50,089 nt of DNA from positions 1 through 50,089 of the forward strand of contig CAIQWJ010000067.1 of NCBI GenBank assembly GCA_903875575.1. The letters are read 5' to 3'. Below the pieces are notes generated by a model. It did not search any database and was not told the origin of the DNA. It worked only from the letters and a program-made list of their open reading frames with translations. Below, piece after piece: positions 1-8,607 of this stretch (positions are counted from its first letter, which is position 1; each line of letters begins with the position of its first letter). The position numbers and the translations under genes are program-made. The DNA is from an uncultured Acidobacteriia bacterium. Lineage in GTDB: Bacteria > Acidobacteriota > Terriglobia > Bryobacterales > Bryobacteraceae.

Positions 1-227
1 GGACGAAATAATCGGCTTTGACGGTCAATTCTGCCCGGGGCGCAACGGTTTCGTTCACCCGGCGGTTGCATCACCTGTCGGGCCGCAGAGTGTCCCGCAT
101 GCAGTGAATCGTGCCCCGCCAGCCGAAGCAACCTTCTGAGTGCTGTCGATTTTAGACAATAGAATCAACAACATCCATATTTCACCCCCACCACCCTCCT
201 GCATAATGTCCATCGGAGAGACTTTAA
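1..227. other. Left flank, no firm gene
   Basis: One plus-strand frame is open from base 2 to a TGA at 137-139 and could be the last 45 codons of a gene entering from outside the window, but the peptide resembles nothing I recognise. The rest is leader for the next reading frame. It ends in GGAGAG at 215-220, seven bases before the ATG at 228. Confidence 0.3.
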
Positions 228-977
228 ATGCAGCGCTCAGAAAAACAACGCGAAACCAGCCGCCGCAACGGTGCCAAATCCCGCGGCCCCGTCACCGAAC
301 GCGGCAAATACCACTCCTCCCGCAACAACACCACCCACGGCCTCTTCGCCAGCCTCATCCTGATCGACGGCGAATCCCCCGTCCTCTTCACCCGGCTCGT
401 CGACTCCCTCATCGACGAACACCAGCCCGAAACTCCCACCGAACTCGCCCTCGTCCAGAAACTCGCCGCCTCCCACTGGCGTCTCCAGCGCGCCTGGGCC
501 ATCGAGGCAGCCGGCTTCTCCCGCGAAATGAAACTCCAGGCCGCCAGCCTCACCCACGAGTCCCACCACTCCCGCGCCAGTCTCGCCTTCAACGCCCTCG
601 CCAACAAAGGTCGCCAACTCGACCTCATGAATCGCTACCAACGCACTTTCGACCGCGAAAGCTACCGCGCCCTCGCCGCACTCCAGCACCTGAAGGCTCA
701 AAAAAACGCGGGGACAACCGGAACCCCGGAACATGCCGAAACTAAACCACTTAGCAAAATCGGATATCCCGGGAATGACCCGGCAAAACCCGGGAAACAA
801 CCCGAGGAGACCCGGGAATCGGGTTCGACAGCGCCCGAAACCCAGCAAATCCCGCCCGCCGAGCCCACAAAAAATACTCCCCATGAGCCCGAAACCCCTC
901 AAATCCCGACCGCCGAGCCCATTTTTTCCCCTTCCCCGGATCTCCAGCCCACCCATTCTCGCTATACTCAAACTTCC
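228..977 (+). CDS. RRN-GPVT family protein module, in frame with argS
   Basis: Seen: an ATG at 228 with a good ribosome binding site (GGAGAG, 7-base spacing) opens a frame with no stop before the end of argS at 2939. Residues 1-155 carry the pattern RRNGAKSRGPVT, then SSRN..THGLFA, then an HWRLQRA helix and a basic tail. I know this as a short stand-alone protein family of unknown function, present in many copies in Acidobacteria and Planctomycetes. Residues 156-250 are a Pro/Glu-rich linker with a duplicated 11-residue segment. Third codon positions are very C-rich, unlike argS. Either the product is a 903-residue fusion with arginyl-tRNA synthetase, or the stop was lost and argS is also started separately at 978. 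Function unknown. Confidence 0.55.
833..921 (+). repeat. Imperfect 35-bp direct repeat, period 54
   Basis: Copies at 833-867 and 887-921 match at 32 of 35 bases. They encode PETQQIPPAEP and PETPQIPTAEP in the linker between the family module and argS. This looks like local duplication in a low-complexity segment. Confidence 0.75.
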
Positions 978-2939
978 GTGTTCCTACAGCTAGAAAAGCA
1001 AATCCAGTCCGCCTTCCGCGAGGCTCTCACCCTCCGGTTTGGCGTCGATGCCGAGATCGTTCTCGAACAGCCCAAACAGGCCTCCTTCGGCGAAATGGCG
1101 GTGCCCGTGGCCTTCCAGCTCGCGCGCTCGCTCAAGCAGCCGCCGAAGAAAATCGCCGCGGAACTCGTGGAAGCCGTCGGCGATATCCCCGGCGTCGCAG
1201 CCATGGAAGTCGCCGGTAACGGCTACATCAATCTGCGCCTCGATCGCGGAGCCATGGCCGCCGGTCTGCTCAATCCTTCCGGCGAAGCAACTGCCGCCAT
1301 CCCCGGCAAGACCATCGTCGAGCACACCAACATCAACCCGAACAAGGCCGCTCACATCGGCCATCTCCGCAACGCCGTGCTGGGCGATACCTTCGTCCGC
1401 ATGCTGCGCGCCCGCGGCAATACGGTGGAAGTCCAGAACTATATCGACAACACCGGCGTCCAGGTTGCCGACGTCGTCGTCGGCTTCCACTTCCTCGAAA
1501 AGAAATCGCCCGCCGACGTGGCGGCGCTCATCGCCGAACGCCGTTTCGACTACACCTGCTGGGATCTCTACGCGCGAACCTCGCAGTATTACAAGGATCA
1601 TCCGGAATCCCTCGCCTGGCGCGCCGAAGTTCTGCACGGCGTGGAGGCCGGCTCTGGCGAACTCGCGGAACTCGGCCATCTGGTGGCAGACGCCATCGTG
1701 AATCTGCACCTCGCCACCATGCTGCGCCTCAACGTCCAGTACGATGTGCTGCCCCGCGAGAGCGAGATCCTGCACCTCAAGTTCTGGGCCGCGGCTTTCG
1801 AACTCCTCAAAGAACGCAAGGCCATCTACTTCGAAGAAGAGGGCAAGAACGCCGGCTGCTGGGTCATGCCGTCCTCCGCCTTCCGCGGTTCCGACGAAGC
1901 GAATGAGGATAGCAAAGTCATCGTGCGCTCGAACGGCACCGTCACTTACGTCGGCAAGGACATCGCCTACCAGCTCTGGAAGTTCGGCCTGCTCGGTAAG
2001 GACTTCTTCTATCGCACGCTGATCGAATACACCGACGGCAAGAAGATCTGGGTCTCCACCGACCAGGAACAGCCCGCAGGCGCGCCGGCCTTCGGTCGCG
2101 GCAGCATGGTCTACAACGTGATCGATACCCGCCAGTCTTACTTACAGGACGTAGTGGTTGCCGGTCTGCGCGCGCTCGGTTTCGATGATCAGGCCAACAA
2201 ATCGATTCACTTCTCCTACGAAATGGTGGCGCTCTCCCCGCGCTGCTGTGCCGATCTCGGCATTGAACTTTCTGAGGAAGATGCGAAGCGTCCCTACGTC
2301 GAAGTCTCCGGTCGCAAAGGCCTCGGCGTCAAGGCCGATGACCTGATGGACAAACTGGTGGAGACCGCTTTCGGCGAAGTGGCCTCGCGCCACCCGGAAG
2401 ACAACGAAGCGGCCCAACTCGCCGTGGCGACGGAGATCGCCATGGGAGCCCTGCGCTACTTCCTGCTGAAATTCACCCGCAACACCGTGATCGCTTTCGA
2501 TTTTCAGGAAGCGCTCAGTTTTGTGGGCGAAACCGGCCCCTACGTCCAGTACGCAGCCGTGCGGGCGCGTAAGATCTTCCGCAAGCTCGAAGATCGCGGC
2601 GAAGCAGTACCGGACTTCCGCACCGCGCTTACGACCGAGGCGATGGCCCGCCAGTTAGCCCCCGGCGATAAGAACGACGAACTCTGGCAGATCCTCATGT
2701 CTGCCGCCCGGGCCGATGCCGTCGTGGATCGTGCCGTCGCAGCAGGCGAACCGGCGCAGGTCGCGAAGTACGCCTTCCAGTTGGCGCAGACCTTCAATAT
2801 CTTCTATGACGCCTTCCCTGTCCTCGCGGAGCCGGACGCCGAGCGCAAGCTCTTCCTGCTCTGGGTAAACCAATACCTGGCCCTGCAACTCGAACGCACG
2901 CTCTCTGTGCTCGGCATCGCCGTGCCGGCCTACATGTAA
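978..2939 (+). CDS. argS: Arginyl-tRNA synthetase
   Basis: Class I aminoacyl-tRNA synthetase that charges tRNA-Arg in the cytoplasm. From the GTG at 978 the protein has 653 residues, normal for the family. Seen: an ArgS N-terminal tRNA-binding domain (FGV.AEIVLEQP..ASFGEMAVPVAF), the signature NPNKAAHIGHLRN with HIGH near residue 126, the Rossmann core, a KMSKS-region equivalent SGRKGLGVKADD, and the C-terminal DALR helical domain beginning GETGPYVQYAAVRA. The GTG is chosen because homology to ArgS starts there. A TATACT box at 963-968 would give an almost leaderless mRNA. The frame is also open back to 228, so an N-terminally extended form is possible. coaX follows after 9 bases. Confidence 0.93.
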   Translation: MFLQLEKQIQSAFREALTLRFGVDAEIVLEQPKQASFGEMAVPVAFQLARSLKQPPKKIAAELVEAVGDIPGVAAMEVAGNGYINLRLDRGAMAAGLLNPSGEATAAIPGKTIVEHTNINPNKAAHIGHLRNAVLGDTFVRMLRARGNTVEVQNYIDNTGVQVADVVVGFHFLEKKSPADVAALIAERRFDYTCWDLYARTSQYYKDHPESLAWRAEVLHGVEAGSGELAELGHLVADAIVNLHLATMLRLNVQYDVLPRESEILHLKFWAAAFELLKERKAIYFEEEGKNAGCWVMPSSAFRGSDEANEDSKVIVRSNGTVTYVGKDIAYQLWKFGLLGKDFFYRTLIEYTDGKKIWVSTDQEQPAGAPAFGRGSMVYNVIDTRQSYLQDVVVAGLRALGFDDQANKSIHFSYEMVALSPRCCADLGIELSEEDAKRPYVEVSGRKGLGVKADDLMDKLVETAFGEVASRHPEDNEAAQLAVATEIAMGALRYFLLKFTRNTVIAFDFQEALSFVGETGPYVQYAAVRARKIFRKLEDRGEAVPDFRTALTTEAMARQLAPGDKNDELWQILMSAARADAVVDRAVAAGEPAQVAKYAFQLAQTFNIFYDAFPVLAEPDAERKLFLLWVNQYLALQLERTLSVLGIAVPAYM

Positions 2940-2948
2940 GGTGCTCTT

Positions 2949-3713
2949 ATGCTCTTAGCACTCGACGCGGGGAACACCAACATCACAGTCGGCATCTTCG
3001 AAGGTACCCTGCTCGCCGATCACAGGCGTTTGCGAACCGTACGCGAGCAAACGTCGGACGAATGGGGAATCCTGCTCCTCAACCTCCTGCGATATGCGGG
3101 CCTCGATCCGGCCACGATCGCCGGCATCATCATCTCCTCCGTGGTGCCGCCGCTGAACGCCGCGCTGGCCGAGATGTCCCGCCGCTACTTCCATACCGAC
3201 GCCGTCTTCGTAACCGCCCAGACCGATACGGGCCTCACCATCCGCTACGAGAACCCGTCCGAGGTCGGTGCCGACCGCCTCGTGAACGGCGTCGCCGCCT
3301 TCCACAAATACGGCGGCCCGTGCATCGTGGTGGATATGGGAACGGCCATCACTTTCGATGCGATCTCCGCCAATGCCGAATACCTCGGTGGCATCATCGC
3401 CGCTGGCGTCGGCATCTCGGCCGACGCGCTGTTCACCCGTGCCGCACGCCTTCCGCTGGTCGATTTCCGCAAGCCCAAGAGCCTGATCGGCACGAACACG
3501 GTAGGCAGCATGCAGTCGGGTCTCTATTACGGGGCCATCGGCTCGATCGACGGCATGATCGAACGCCTCATCGCCGAACTAGGACCGGACACAAAGACGG
3601 TCGGAACCGGCGGCCACGCCGAATTGATCGCAGGTGAGTCCCGCTACCTGAAGAACGTGGACGAAAACCTGACTCTCGAAGGCTTGAGGCTGATTTGGGA
3701 ACGGACGCGGTGA
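2949..3713 (+). CDS. coaX: Type III pantothenate kinase
   Basis: Phosphorylates pantothenate with ATP, the first step of coenzyme A synthesis. The 254-residue length is typical of the CoaX type (ASKHA fold), which needs a monovalent cation and is not feedback-inhibited by CoA. Seen: the phosphate loop LALDAGNTNITVGIF at the N terminus, GADRLVNGVAAF for pantothenate binding, and VVDMGTAITFD followed by GGIIAAGVG. It lies 9 bases after argS, and its TGA overlaps the GTG of the next gene, so the three genes are probably one operon. Confidence 0.95.
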   Translation: MLLALDAGNTNITVGIFEGTLLADHRRLRTVREQTSDEWGILLLNLLRYAGLDPATIAGIIISSVVPPLNAALAEMSRRYFHTDAVFVTAQTDTGLTIRYENPSEVGADRLVNGVAAFHKYGGPCIVVDMGTAITFDAISANAEYLGGIIAAGVGISADALFTRAARLPLVDFRKPKSLIGTNTVGSMQSGLYYGAIGSIDGMIERLIAELGPDTKTVGTGGHAELIAGESRYLKNVDENLTLEGLRLIWERTR

Positions 3714-4414
3714 GCGAGTCAGGCAGCGTCTGGTCGAGCTACTTCAACTACTTCACTGAAGTAGAAGAACACTTCCAGAAGGCCCGCGGGACGAGCCTGT
3801 TTCTGCTCTCGCCTATCGATTGGGCGCTGATCGAGTCCTGGAAGAACTCCGGCGTTCCTCTGGAAGCCGTGCTGCGCGGCATCGACGTGGCTTTCGAAAA
3901 GTGGCGTGCCAAGCGCTCTAGGGTCCAGCAGGTGAATTCCCTGGCCTTCTGCTCCCAACCGGTCATGGTGGAAGCCCAGCGAATGGCCGATGCCGGGACG
4001 GATCACCCCGCCGAACGAGTCCGTCAGCCGGAAGCCGCGCCTTTTGCCGGCGACGAACTCCGTCGCTTCCTGGAGGCCAACGCCGCCGCCATCCGGGCGA
4101 CGAGCGTGCCGGAATTCGAGGTAGTAGCGGGCTCGCTGGACCAGATTGTCTCCGAACTCCCTGATTTAACAGGAGATCTGGAAAAACTGGAGCAGCGTCT
4201 GAGTATGCTGGAACAGAAACTGGTGGCGCTGGCACGCAGTCGTCAGACAGATGAACAGGCGCTGGCCACGCGGATCCAGTTGGATTCGCAGCTCGGCCCC
4301 TACAAAAGTAAAATGACGGCCCCCCAGATCGCCATGCTCGAAGTTCAGTTCCTGGAGAGGGCCCTTTTGGAGGGAGCGAAGCTGCCGCGGCTCAGCCTAT
4401 TTTATATGGGCTGA
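3710..4414 (+). CDS. Conserved hypothetical coupled to coaX
   Basis: 234 residues from the GTG at 3710, which overlaps the coaX stop as GTGA; a TTG at 3695 is the alternative start. The N-terminal half has aromatic-rich WSSYFNYFTEVEEHFQ.ARGTSLFLLSPIDWALIESW and a helical GVPLEAVLRGIDVAF; I associate this arrangement with a conserved acidobacterial hypothetical family next to coaX. The C-terminal half (about residues 110-210) is strongly helical and probably coiled coil (LEKLEQRLSMLEQKLVALA). No signal peptide, membrane segment or catalytic motif. Function unknown. Confidence 0.8.
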   Translation: MSESGSVWSSYFNYFTEVEEHFQKARGTSLFLLSPIDWALIESWKNSGVPLEAVLRGIDVAFEKWRAKRSRVQQVNSLAFCSQPVMVEAQRMADAGTDHPAERVRQPEAAPFAGDELRRFLEANAAAIRATSVPEFEVVAGSLDQIVSELPDLTGDLEKLEQRLSMLEQKLVALARSRQTDEQALATRIQLDSQLGPYKSKMTAPQIAMLEVQFLERALLEGAKLPRLSLFYMG

Positions 4415-4440
4415 CGTTACCCGGAACATTATGCTATATT
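4411..4440 (+). promoter_or_regulatory. Sigma-70-like promoter for the structured leader
   Basis: CTGACG at 4411-4416 and TATATT at 4435-4440 are separated by 18 bases (4 of 6 and 5 of 6 matches to consensus). The -35 box overlaps the TGA of the preceding gene. Transcription would begin near 4447. Confidence 0.45.
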
Positions 4441-4446
4441 AACCAT

Positions 4447-4646
4447 AGGTTGTTTGAACTGTAACCCTTTGCGGGGTTCAGCGTCTAACAAGATAGCTGG
4501 AACGGAAAATGACCACCAGTTTTTGCCAACCGGTGTCGCGCACCTTACGGTGCAGCGGCCCAGCCTGCGGGTGCACTCCTCCGAGCACTTGACGGCTTTT
4601 GGTGAGGCGGCAGGCACCATCCTCCGAGTGCCTGCCGTTTTTTTTT
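4447..4646 (+). ncRNA. Candidate leader RNA or small RNA with twin CCUCC loops
   Basis: About 200 bases without a convincing reading frame but with successive hairpins: 4455-4480 (TGAAC/GTTCA around CCC/GGG), 4537-4557 (CGC-GCACC-TTAC-GGTGC-A-GCG), 4571-4588 (GTGC/GCAC, loop ACTCCTCCGA) and the terminator hairpin 4608-4637 (loop CATCCTCCGA). The last two loops share TCCTCCGA, which contains the anti-Shine-Dalgarno core CCUCC. The 3' arm of the terminator (GAGTGC) could instead pair with GCACTC of the preceding hairpin. It ends 11 bases before the next start codon, so it is either an attenuation leader or an independent sRNA. I do not recognise a known riboswitch, SRP RNA, 6S or tmRNA in it. 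Confidence 0.45.
4608..4646 (+). terminator. Rho-independent terminator
   Basis: Perfect stem GGCAGGCAC/GTGCCTGCC (4609-4617 with 4628-4636) plus a closing C-G pair, a 10-base loop and nine consecutive Ts at 4638-4646. It lies just upstream of the TPR-CHAT start codon. Confidence 0.85.
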
Positions 4647-4656
4647 GCATCGAACT

Positions 4657-7287
4657 ATGCGGCGACCTCGGCATTCTCTGCTTCTGGCCCTTGCATTCGC
4701 ATCGGTCACCCCGGCCCAGGTGCCAGCGTCCGATCCCCGTATTGAAGCCGTTGTCTCCGCCTGGAAGGCAGCATCCCCCGGCGATCGCGATGCGGTGCTG
4801 AAATCGTTCGGCCTGGATCAGTCCCTGATCACCGCCGTCTCCGATTCGGGTGAGGAGCTTCAAAAGAAAGGCGACTTTCCCTCCGCCAGAGCCCATTTCG
4901 AGGCGTGCGCGGCCGCCGCCATCGGCGTTGAGAACGCCTTGTACTCCAGCATCTGCCTCCAGCTAACCGGAGGTCTTGACCGTCTGGAGGGCAAGTACGA
5001 AGACGCGGAGAAGCACTACAAAGAGGCTCTCGAATACGCGAACAAGCCGGGTGCCGCGCGGCGGATCCCCCTGATCTATAACAACCTGGCTGGAGTGTAC
5101 GTGGTGCAATCCCGCTTTGAGGAAGGCCTTGCCATCCTGAAGGCCACCATCGAGTACGACGACAAGGAAGGCATCAAGGGAGATGCCGCGCCCTACCAGA
5201 ACATCGGGTCGATTTACGGCCTGACCGGCGACATGACGCGCTCGCTTCAGTACTTCCTGAAGGCGCAGCAGATGTATGAGGAAAAGGGGGATGAGCGGCG
5301 CCTGGCTCTCGTGCACTACAACATCGGCGTGCTGTATACGAGGCAGGCGAATTACGCGTACGCCAGCCGGGAATTCGACGCCGCCGTGGCACTGGCGACG
5401 AAGGTGGGAGACAACACGCAACTCGCCATGATGTACGGCGATGTCGGCAAGATGCGAGGCCTGGAGGGTAAGCCGAAGGAGGCAAGAGAGGCCCTCAACC
5501 GCGCGGTGGAACTGTCGCGCGGGATGGGTTTCAAGTCGGCGTATTGCGACGCGCTGATCAATCTGGCAGGCTTCGAATCCGACCGGGGAGACCTGACACT
5601 GGCGGTACAGCACTTTCAGGAAGCCCTGCAGGTTGCCGATCAGCTCAAGGACGCGGTAAATCAGGGTGGTGCCCTGCGCGGGCTGAGTCTGGTCTCACGC
5701 CGCAGCAGGAATTTCGGAGACGCGGTGAAGTACGCGGAGGAATCCCTGCGGCGGGTGGCCTCCGTTGGAGACCGCCAGGGCCAATGGCAATCAGAAGCTC
5801 TGACGGGGATGGCGTGGAGAGCCTCGGGAGATAACAAGAAAGCTCTTGAGAGCTTCGAACGCGCCATTTCTCTGATAGAACAACAGCGGGGAGTTGTTGC
5901 GGGCGGCGAAGTGGAGAAACAGCTTTTCTTCGAACAGGCCGCGTATCCCTATCGGGAACTCGCGCTGATTGAGGCGGAGTCGGGCAACTCCATGGGCGCA
6001 TTACAGGCCGCGGAACGCACCCGGGCACGTGCCCTGCTTGACATCATCGAAGCGGGGCCGAATCCGATTGATCGGCTGATGTCGGAGGAAGAGAAGTCTG
6101 AAGAGAAGGCGCTCCGGGCGCGGATCGCGGTAGCCAACGCGCATCCGGGGGCAACCCGCGAACGAGACGATGCGTGGCACGCCTATCAGGTCTTTCTGGG
6201 TGCCCTCTACAATCGCAACCCGGAATTGCGCACGTGGCGCGGCGAATCCACCGTGATTTCCCAGACCGAACTGGACGCCCTGGTGCCGGACGCCAAAACA
6301 GCGATCCTGGAGTTTCTCAGCGGGCAGGACGAAACGCTTTTGTTTGCCATCACCCGCGACGGTGGCAAGGTGCATGTTACGACCTCACGGCTGCCGATTG
6401 GCAGGGACGCTCTCGCGCTTCGCGCTGCGACTTACCGGAGCCAGGTAGAAGGACGAGATCCCGCGTGGCGCGCCACGTCCCGCGATCTCTATCAACTGCT
6501 TTTGAAGCCGGCTGCGGCTCAGCTCAGGAATCGAACCCGGGTTCGTATCGTGGCAGATGGCCCGCTCTGGGAACTTCCGTTCCAGTCCCTGCCCGGGCCG
6601 GCGGGCGGCTACTGGATTGAGGAGGCGTCTATCTCGATGTCTCCGTCCATCAGCTTCCTGCGCGATCAAACGGCCGCGAAGAAGGCCTCTCCCGCCGTGT
6701 TTACGCGCGACCTGGTGGCCTTCGCGGGTACGCCGGAGCTCAACAGCCAGGTGAAACGGATCGGCGCGTTATACGACGCGGGACGCAGTCTGATCAGGGC
6801 GGACAAAGAAGCCGTGGAGTCGGGGTTCAGGAAGGATGCCCCGGGTGCCCGGGTTCTTCACATTGCCGCACATGGCGTCATGGATCAACAGAATGCACTG
6901 CACTCGCGGATCATACTCTCGTCGCCGGGCAACAAAGCCGGGGCCGAAGACGGTCTGATCGAGGCATGGGAGTTGATGCGCATGAATCTGAATTCCGACC
7001 TGGTAGTGCTGAGCGCCTGCGAAACCGGTCGTGGTCGGGTGGCGGATGGCGAGGGCCTGATCGGTTTGACCTGGGCTTTGTTTGTTGCGGGGGCGAAGAC
7101 TACGGTCGTGAGCCAGTGGCAGGTAGAAGCAGGCAGCACCACGGAACTGATGGTGGGGCTGCACCAGCGACTGCGCAAGGGAGAAGAACCAGCACAAGCG
7201 CTACGGGGCGCCGTGCTGGCACTGATGAAAGACGAACGCTATCGGCACCCCATGTACTGGAGTGCATTTGTAGTGGCCGGCCTCTGA
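4657..7287 (+). CDS. TPR-repeat CHAT domain protein (no. 1)
   Basis: 876 residues. Residues 1-24 are a signal peptide or lipid-type leader (MRRPRHSLLLALAFASVTPAQ), so it is probably exported. Residues about 60-430 form tetratricopeptide repeats (for example PLIYNNLAGVYVVQSRFEEGL and AYQNIGSIYGLTGDM-type helices). The C-terminal third is a CHAT domain, a caspase-like clan CD peptidase fold. The His of HIAAHG (His739) and the Cys of LSACETG (Cys788) form an intact catalytic dyad, followed by LTWALFVAGAKTTVVSQW and YWSAFVVAG. ATG 4657 is preferred to a TTG at 4645 inside the terminator tail. No clear Shine-Dalgarno is visible. The substrate is unknown; CHAT proteins are TPR-guided proteases in several bacterial systems. 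Confidence 0.85.
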   Translation: MRRPRHSLLLALAFASVTPAQVPASDPRIEAVVSAWKAASPGDRDAVLKSFGLDQSLITAVSDSGEELQKKGDFPSARAHFEACAAAAIGVENALYSSICLQLTGGLDRLEGKYEDAEKHYKEALEYANKPGAARRIPLIYNNLAGVYVVQSRFEEGLAILKATIEYDDKEGIKGDAAPYQNIGSIYGLTGDMTRSLQYFLKAQQMYEEKGDERRLALVHYNIGVLYTRQANYAYASREFDAAVALATKVGDNTQLAMMYGDVGKMRGLEGKPKEAREALNRAVELSRGMGFKSAYCDALINLAGFESDRGDLTLAVQHFQEALQVADQLKDAVNQGGALRGLSLVSRRSRNFGDAVKYAEESLRRVASVGDRQGQWQSEALTGMAWRASGDNKKALESFERAISLIEQQRGVVAGGEVEKQLFFEQAAYPYRELALIEAESGNSMGALQAAERTRARALLDIIEAGPNPIDRLMSEEEKSEEKALRARIAVANAHPGATRERDDAWHAYQVFLGALYNRNPELRTWRGESTVISQTELDALVPDAKTAILEFLSGQDETLLFAITRDGGKVHVTTSRLPIGRDALALRAATYRSQVEGRDPAWRATSRDLYQLLLKPAAAQLRNRTRVRIVADGPLWELPFQSLPGPAGGYWIEEASISMSPSISFLRDQTAAKKASPAVFTRDLVAFAGTPELNSQVKRIGALYDAGRSLIRADKEAVESGFRKDAPGARVLHIAAHGVMDQQNALHSRIILSSPGNKAGAEDGLIEAWELMRMNLNSDLVVLSACETGRGRVADGEGLIGLTWALFVAGAKTTVVSQWQVEAGSTTELMVGLHQRLRKGEEPAQALRGAVLALMKDERYRHPMYWSAFVVAGL

Positions 7288-8538
7288 TTAAGCGGCGCGC
7301 TCGGCACCCTCAAGTTCCCCCGAGCCGCCCAGCAGGCCCGCTCGAACGGCCGCATCCAGGTTCCACTGGCGTCGCCATACCGGCCCCAGATAGACCAGCG
7401 CACCAAACCCAAGGGCCACCGCGACAGAGCAGACAAAGAAGCCGGTGCCGAAGCTGCCGGTGCGGTCCTTCAACTGACCGAGGACGTTCGGCAGCATGAA
7501 CCCTCCCAAACCGCCCGCCGCTCCCACCAGACCCGTGAGCAAACCCACCCGATCCGGGAAACGCTGGGGCACCAGTTGGAATACGGCTCCATTCCCCATA
7601 CCCAGCATGCCCATGCCAACCACCAGAAACACCAAAGCCAGCGACACACCCGGCAGAGTGCCCACACCAGCGAGACAGAGCGTCACACCCGCCAGCATGA
7701 CGAGCAACATCCGGTAACCACCAAGACGGTCCGAAAGCATGCCGCCGATCGGCCGCAGAAAGCTTCCGAAGAGAACAACAATCGTAGTGAGATCGCCGGA
7801 CTGCACTTTCGTCAGGTGATACTGGTCGCGGAAGAAGATGGTCAGAAAGCTGGCGAGTCCGACGAAGCCACCGAACGTGAGGCTATAGAGCAGACAGAAC
7901 CAGCCAGTATCGGGGATCCGTAGTACGGAGGCGTAATCGCTCCAAGTCTTCGGCTTTATCTTACCGGGAGCGTTCCGCGCCAGCAGAGCAAACAGCGTCC
8001 AGACGGCCATGACCGGGATCATGGCGAAGCCGAAGACGGCGTGCCAACCGAAGTGAGTCGCAAGGCGCGGAGCGAAGAGCGTGGCAACCAGAGTTCCGGA
8101 ATTACCAGCTCCGGCGATGCCCATCGCGAGGCCCTGATACTCGGGTGGATACCAGGCGCTCGCCAGCGGCAGTGCCGCCGCGAAGCTGGCACCAGCGACA
8201 CCCAGCAGCAGCCCCAGAGCCAGGAACTGACCGTAGGAGTCCGCGAACTGCCAACCGAGAAGAAGCGGGATCAAGGTGAGGCCAAGGCCAATCATGCCGG
8301 TCTTGCGTCCACCGATGCGCTCCGTCATGAAGCCGAGAATCGGCCGGAAGAAGGATCCACCGAGCAGCGGTACAGCAGTGAGCATCCCCTTCTGAGAGGT
8401 GGTTAGTTTCATGGCCTCCCCGATAAACGGACCCAGCGGCCCGAGCATCACCCAAACCATGAAACTAACGTCGAAATATAAGAATGCCGAGAGCAGCGTT
8501 GGTGCATGTCCGGCTTTACGGAAACCTCGAAGCGACAT
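7288..8538 (-). CDS. narK: Nitrate/nitrite transporter, NarK type (MFS)
   Basis: 416-residue inner-membrane protein with about 12 hydrophobic segments. It belongs to the nitrate/nitrite porter family of the major facilitator superfamily, as shown by AMKLTTSQKGMLTAVPLLGG, the glycine-rich nitrate signature GLAMGIAGAGNSGTL in TM5 and a second in TM11 (GAAGGLGGFMLP). The start has AGGAGA eight bases upstream. It is the last gene of the nitrate operon and supplies nitrate to the reductase. Its stop codon directly abuts the stop of the convergent TPR-CHAT gene with no spacer. Confidence 0.92.
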   Translation of the reverse strand: MSLRGFRKAGHAPTLLSAFLYFDVSFMVWVMLGPLGPFIGEAMKLTTSQKGMLTAVPLLGGSFFRPILGFMTERIGGRKTGMIGLGLTLIPLLLGWQFADSYGQFLALGLLLGVAGASFAAALPLASAWYPPEYQGLAMGIAGAGNSGTLVATLFAPRLATHFGWHAVFGFAMIPVMAVWTLFALLARNAPGKIKPKTWSDYASVLRIPDTGWFCLLYSLTFGGFVGLASFLTIFFRDQYHLTKVQSGDLTTIVVLFGSFLRPIGGMLSDRLGGYRMLLVMLAGVTLCLAGVGTLPGVSLALVFLVVGMGMLGMGNGAVFQLVPQRFPDRVGLLTGLVGAAGGLGGFMLPNVLGQLKDRTGSFGTGFFVCSVAVALGFGALVYLGPVWRRQWNLDAAVRAGLLGGSGELEGAERAA

Positions 8539-8607
8539 ATTTTCTTCTCCTGATGAAATTTGATTGCAAGAGTTGAGCGAGCCGACTGAGTCAGCCCGCG
8601 CCGAAGG

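Noticed and set aside
7285-7290. Stop codons of convergent TPR-CHAT and narK abut (TGA then TTA), and 17685-17688 TTAA is shared by two stops
   Set aside because: Compact convergent ends are common in dense genomes; no separate function is implied.
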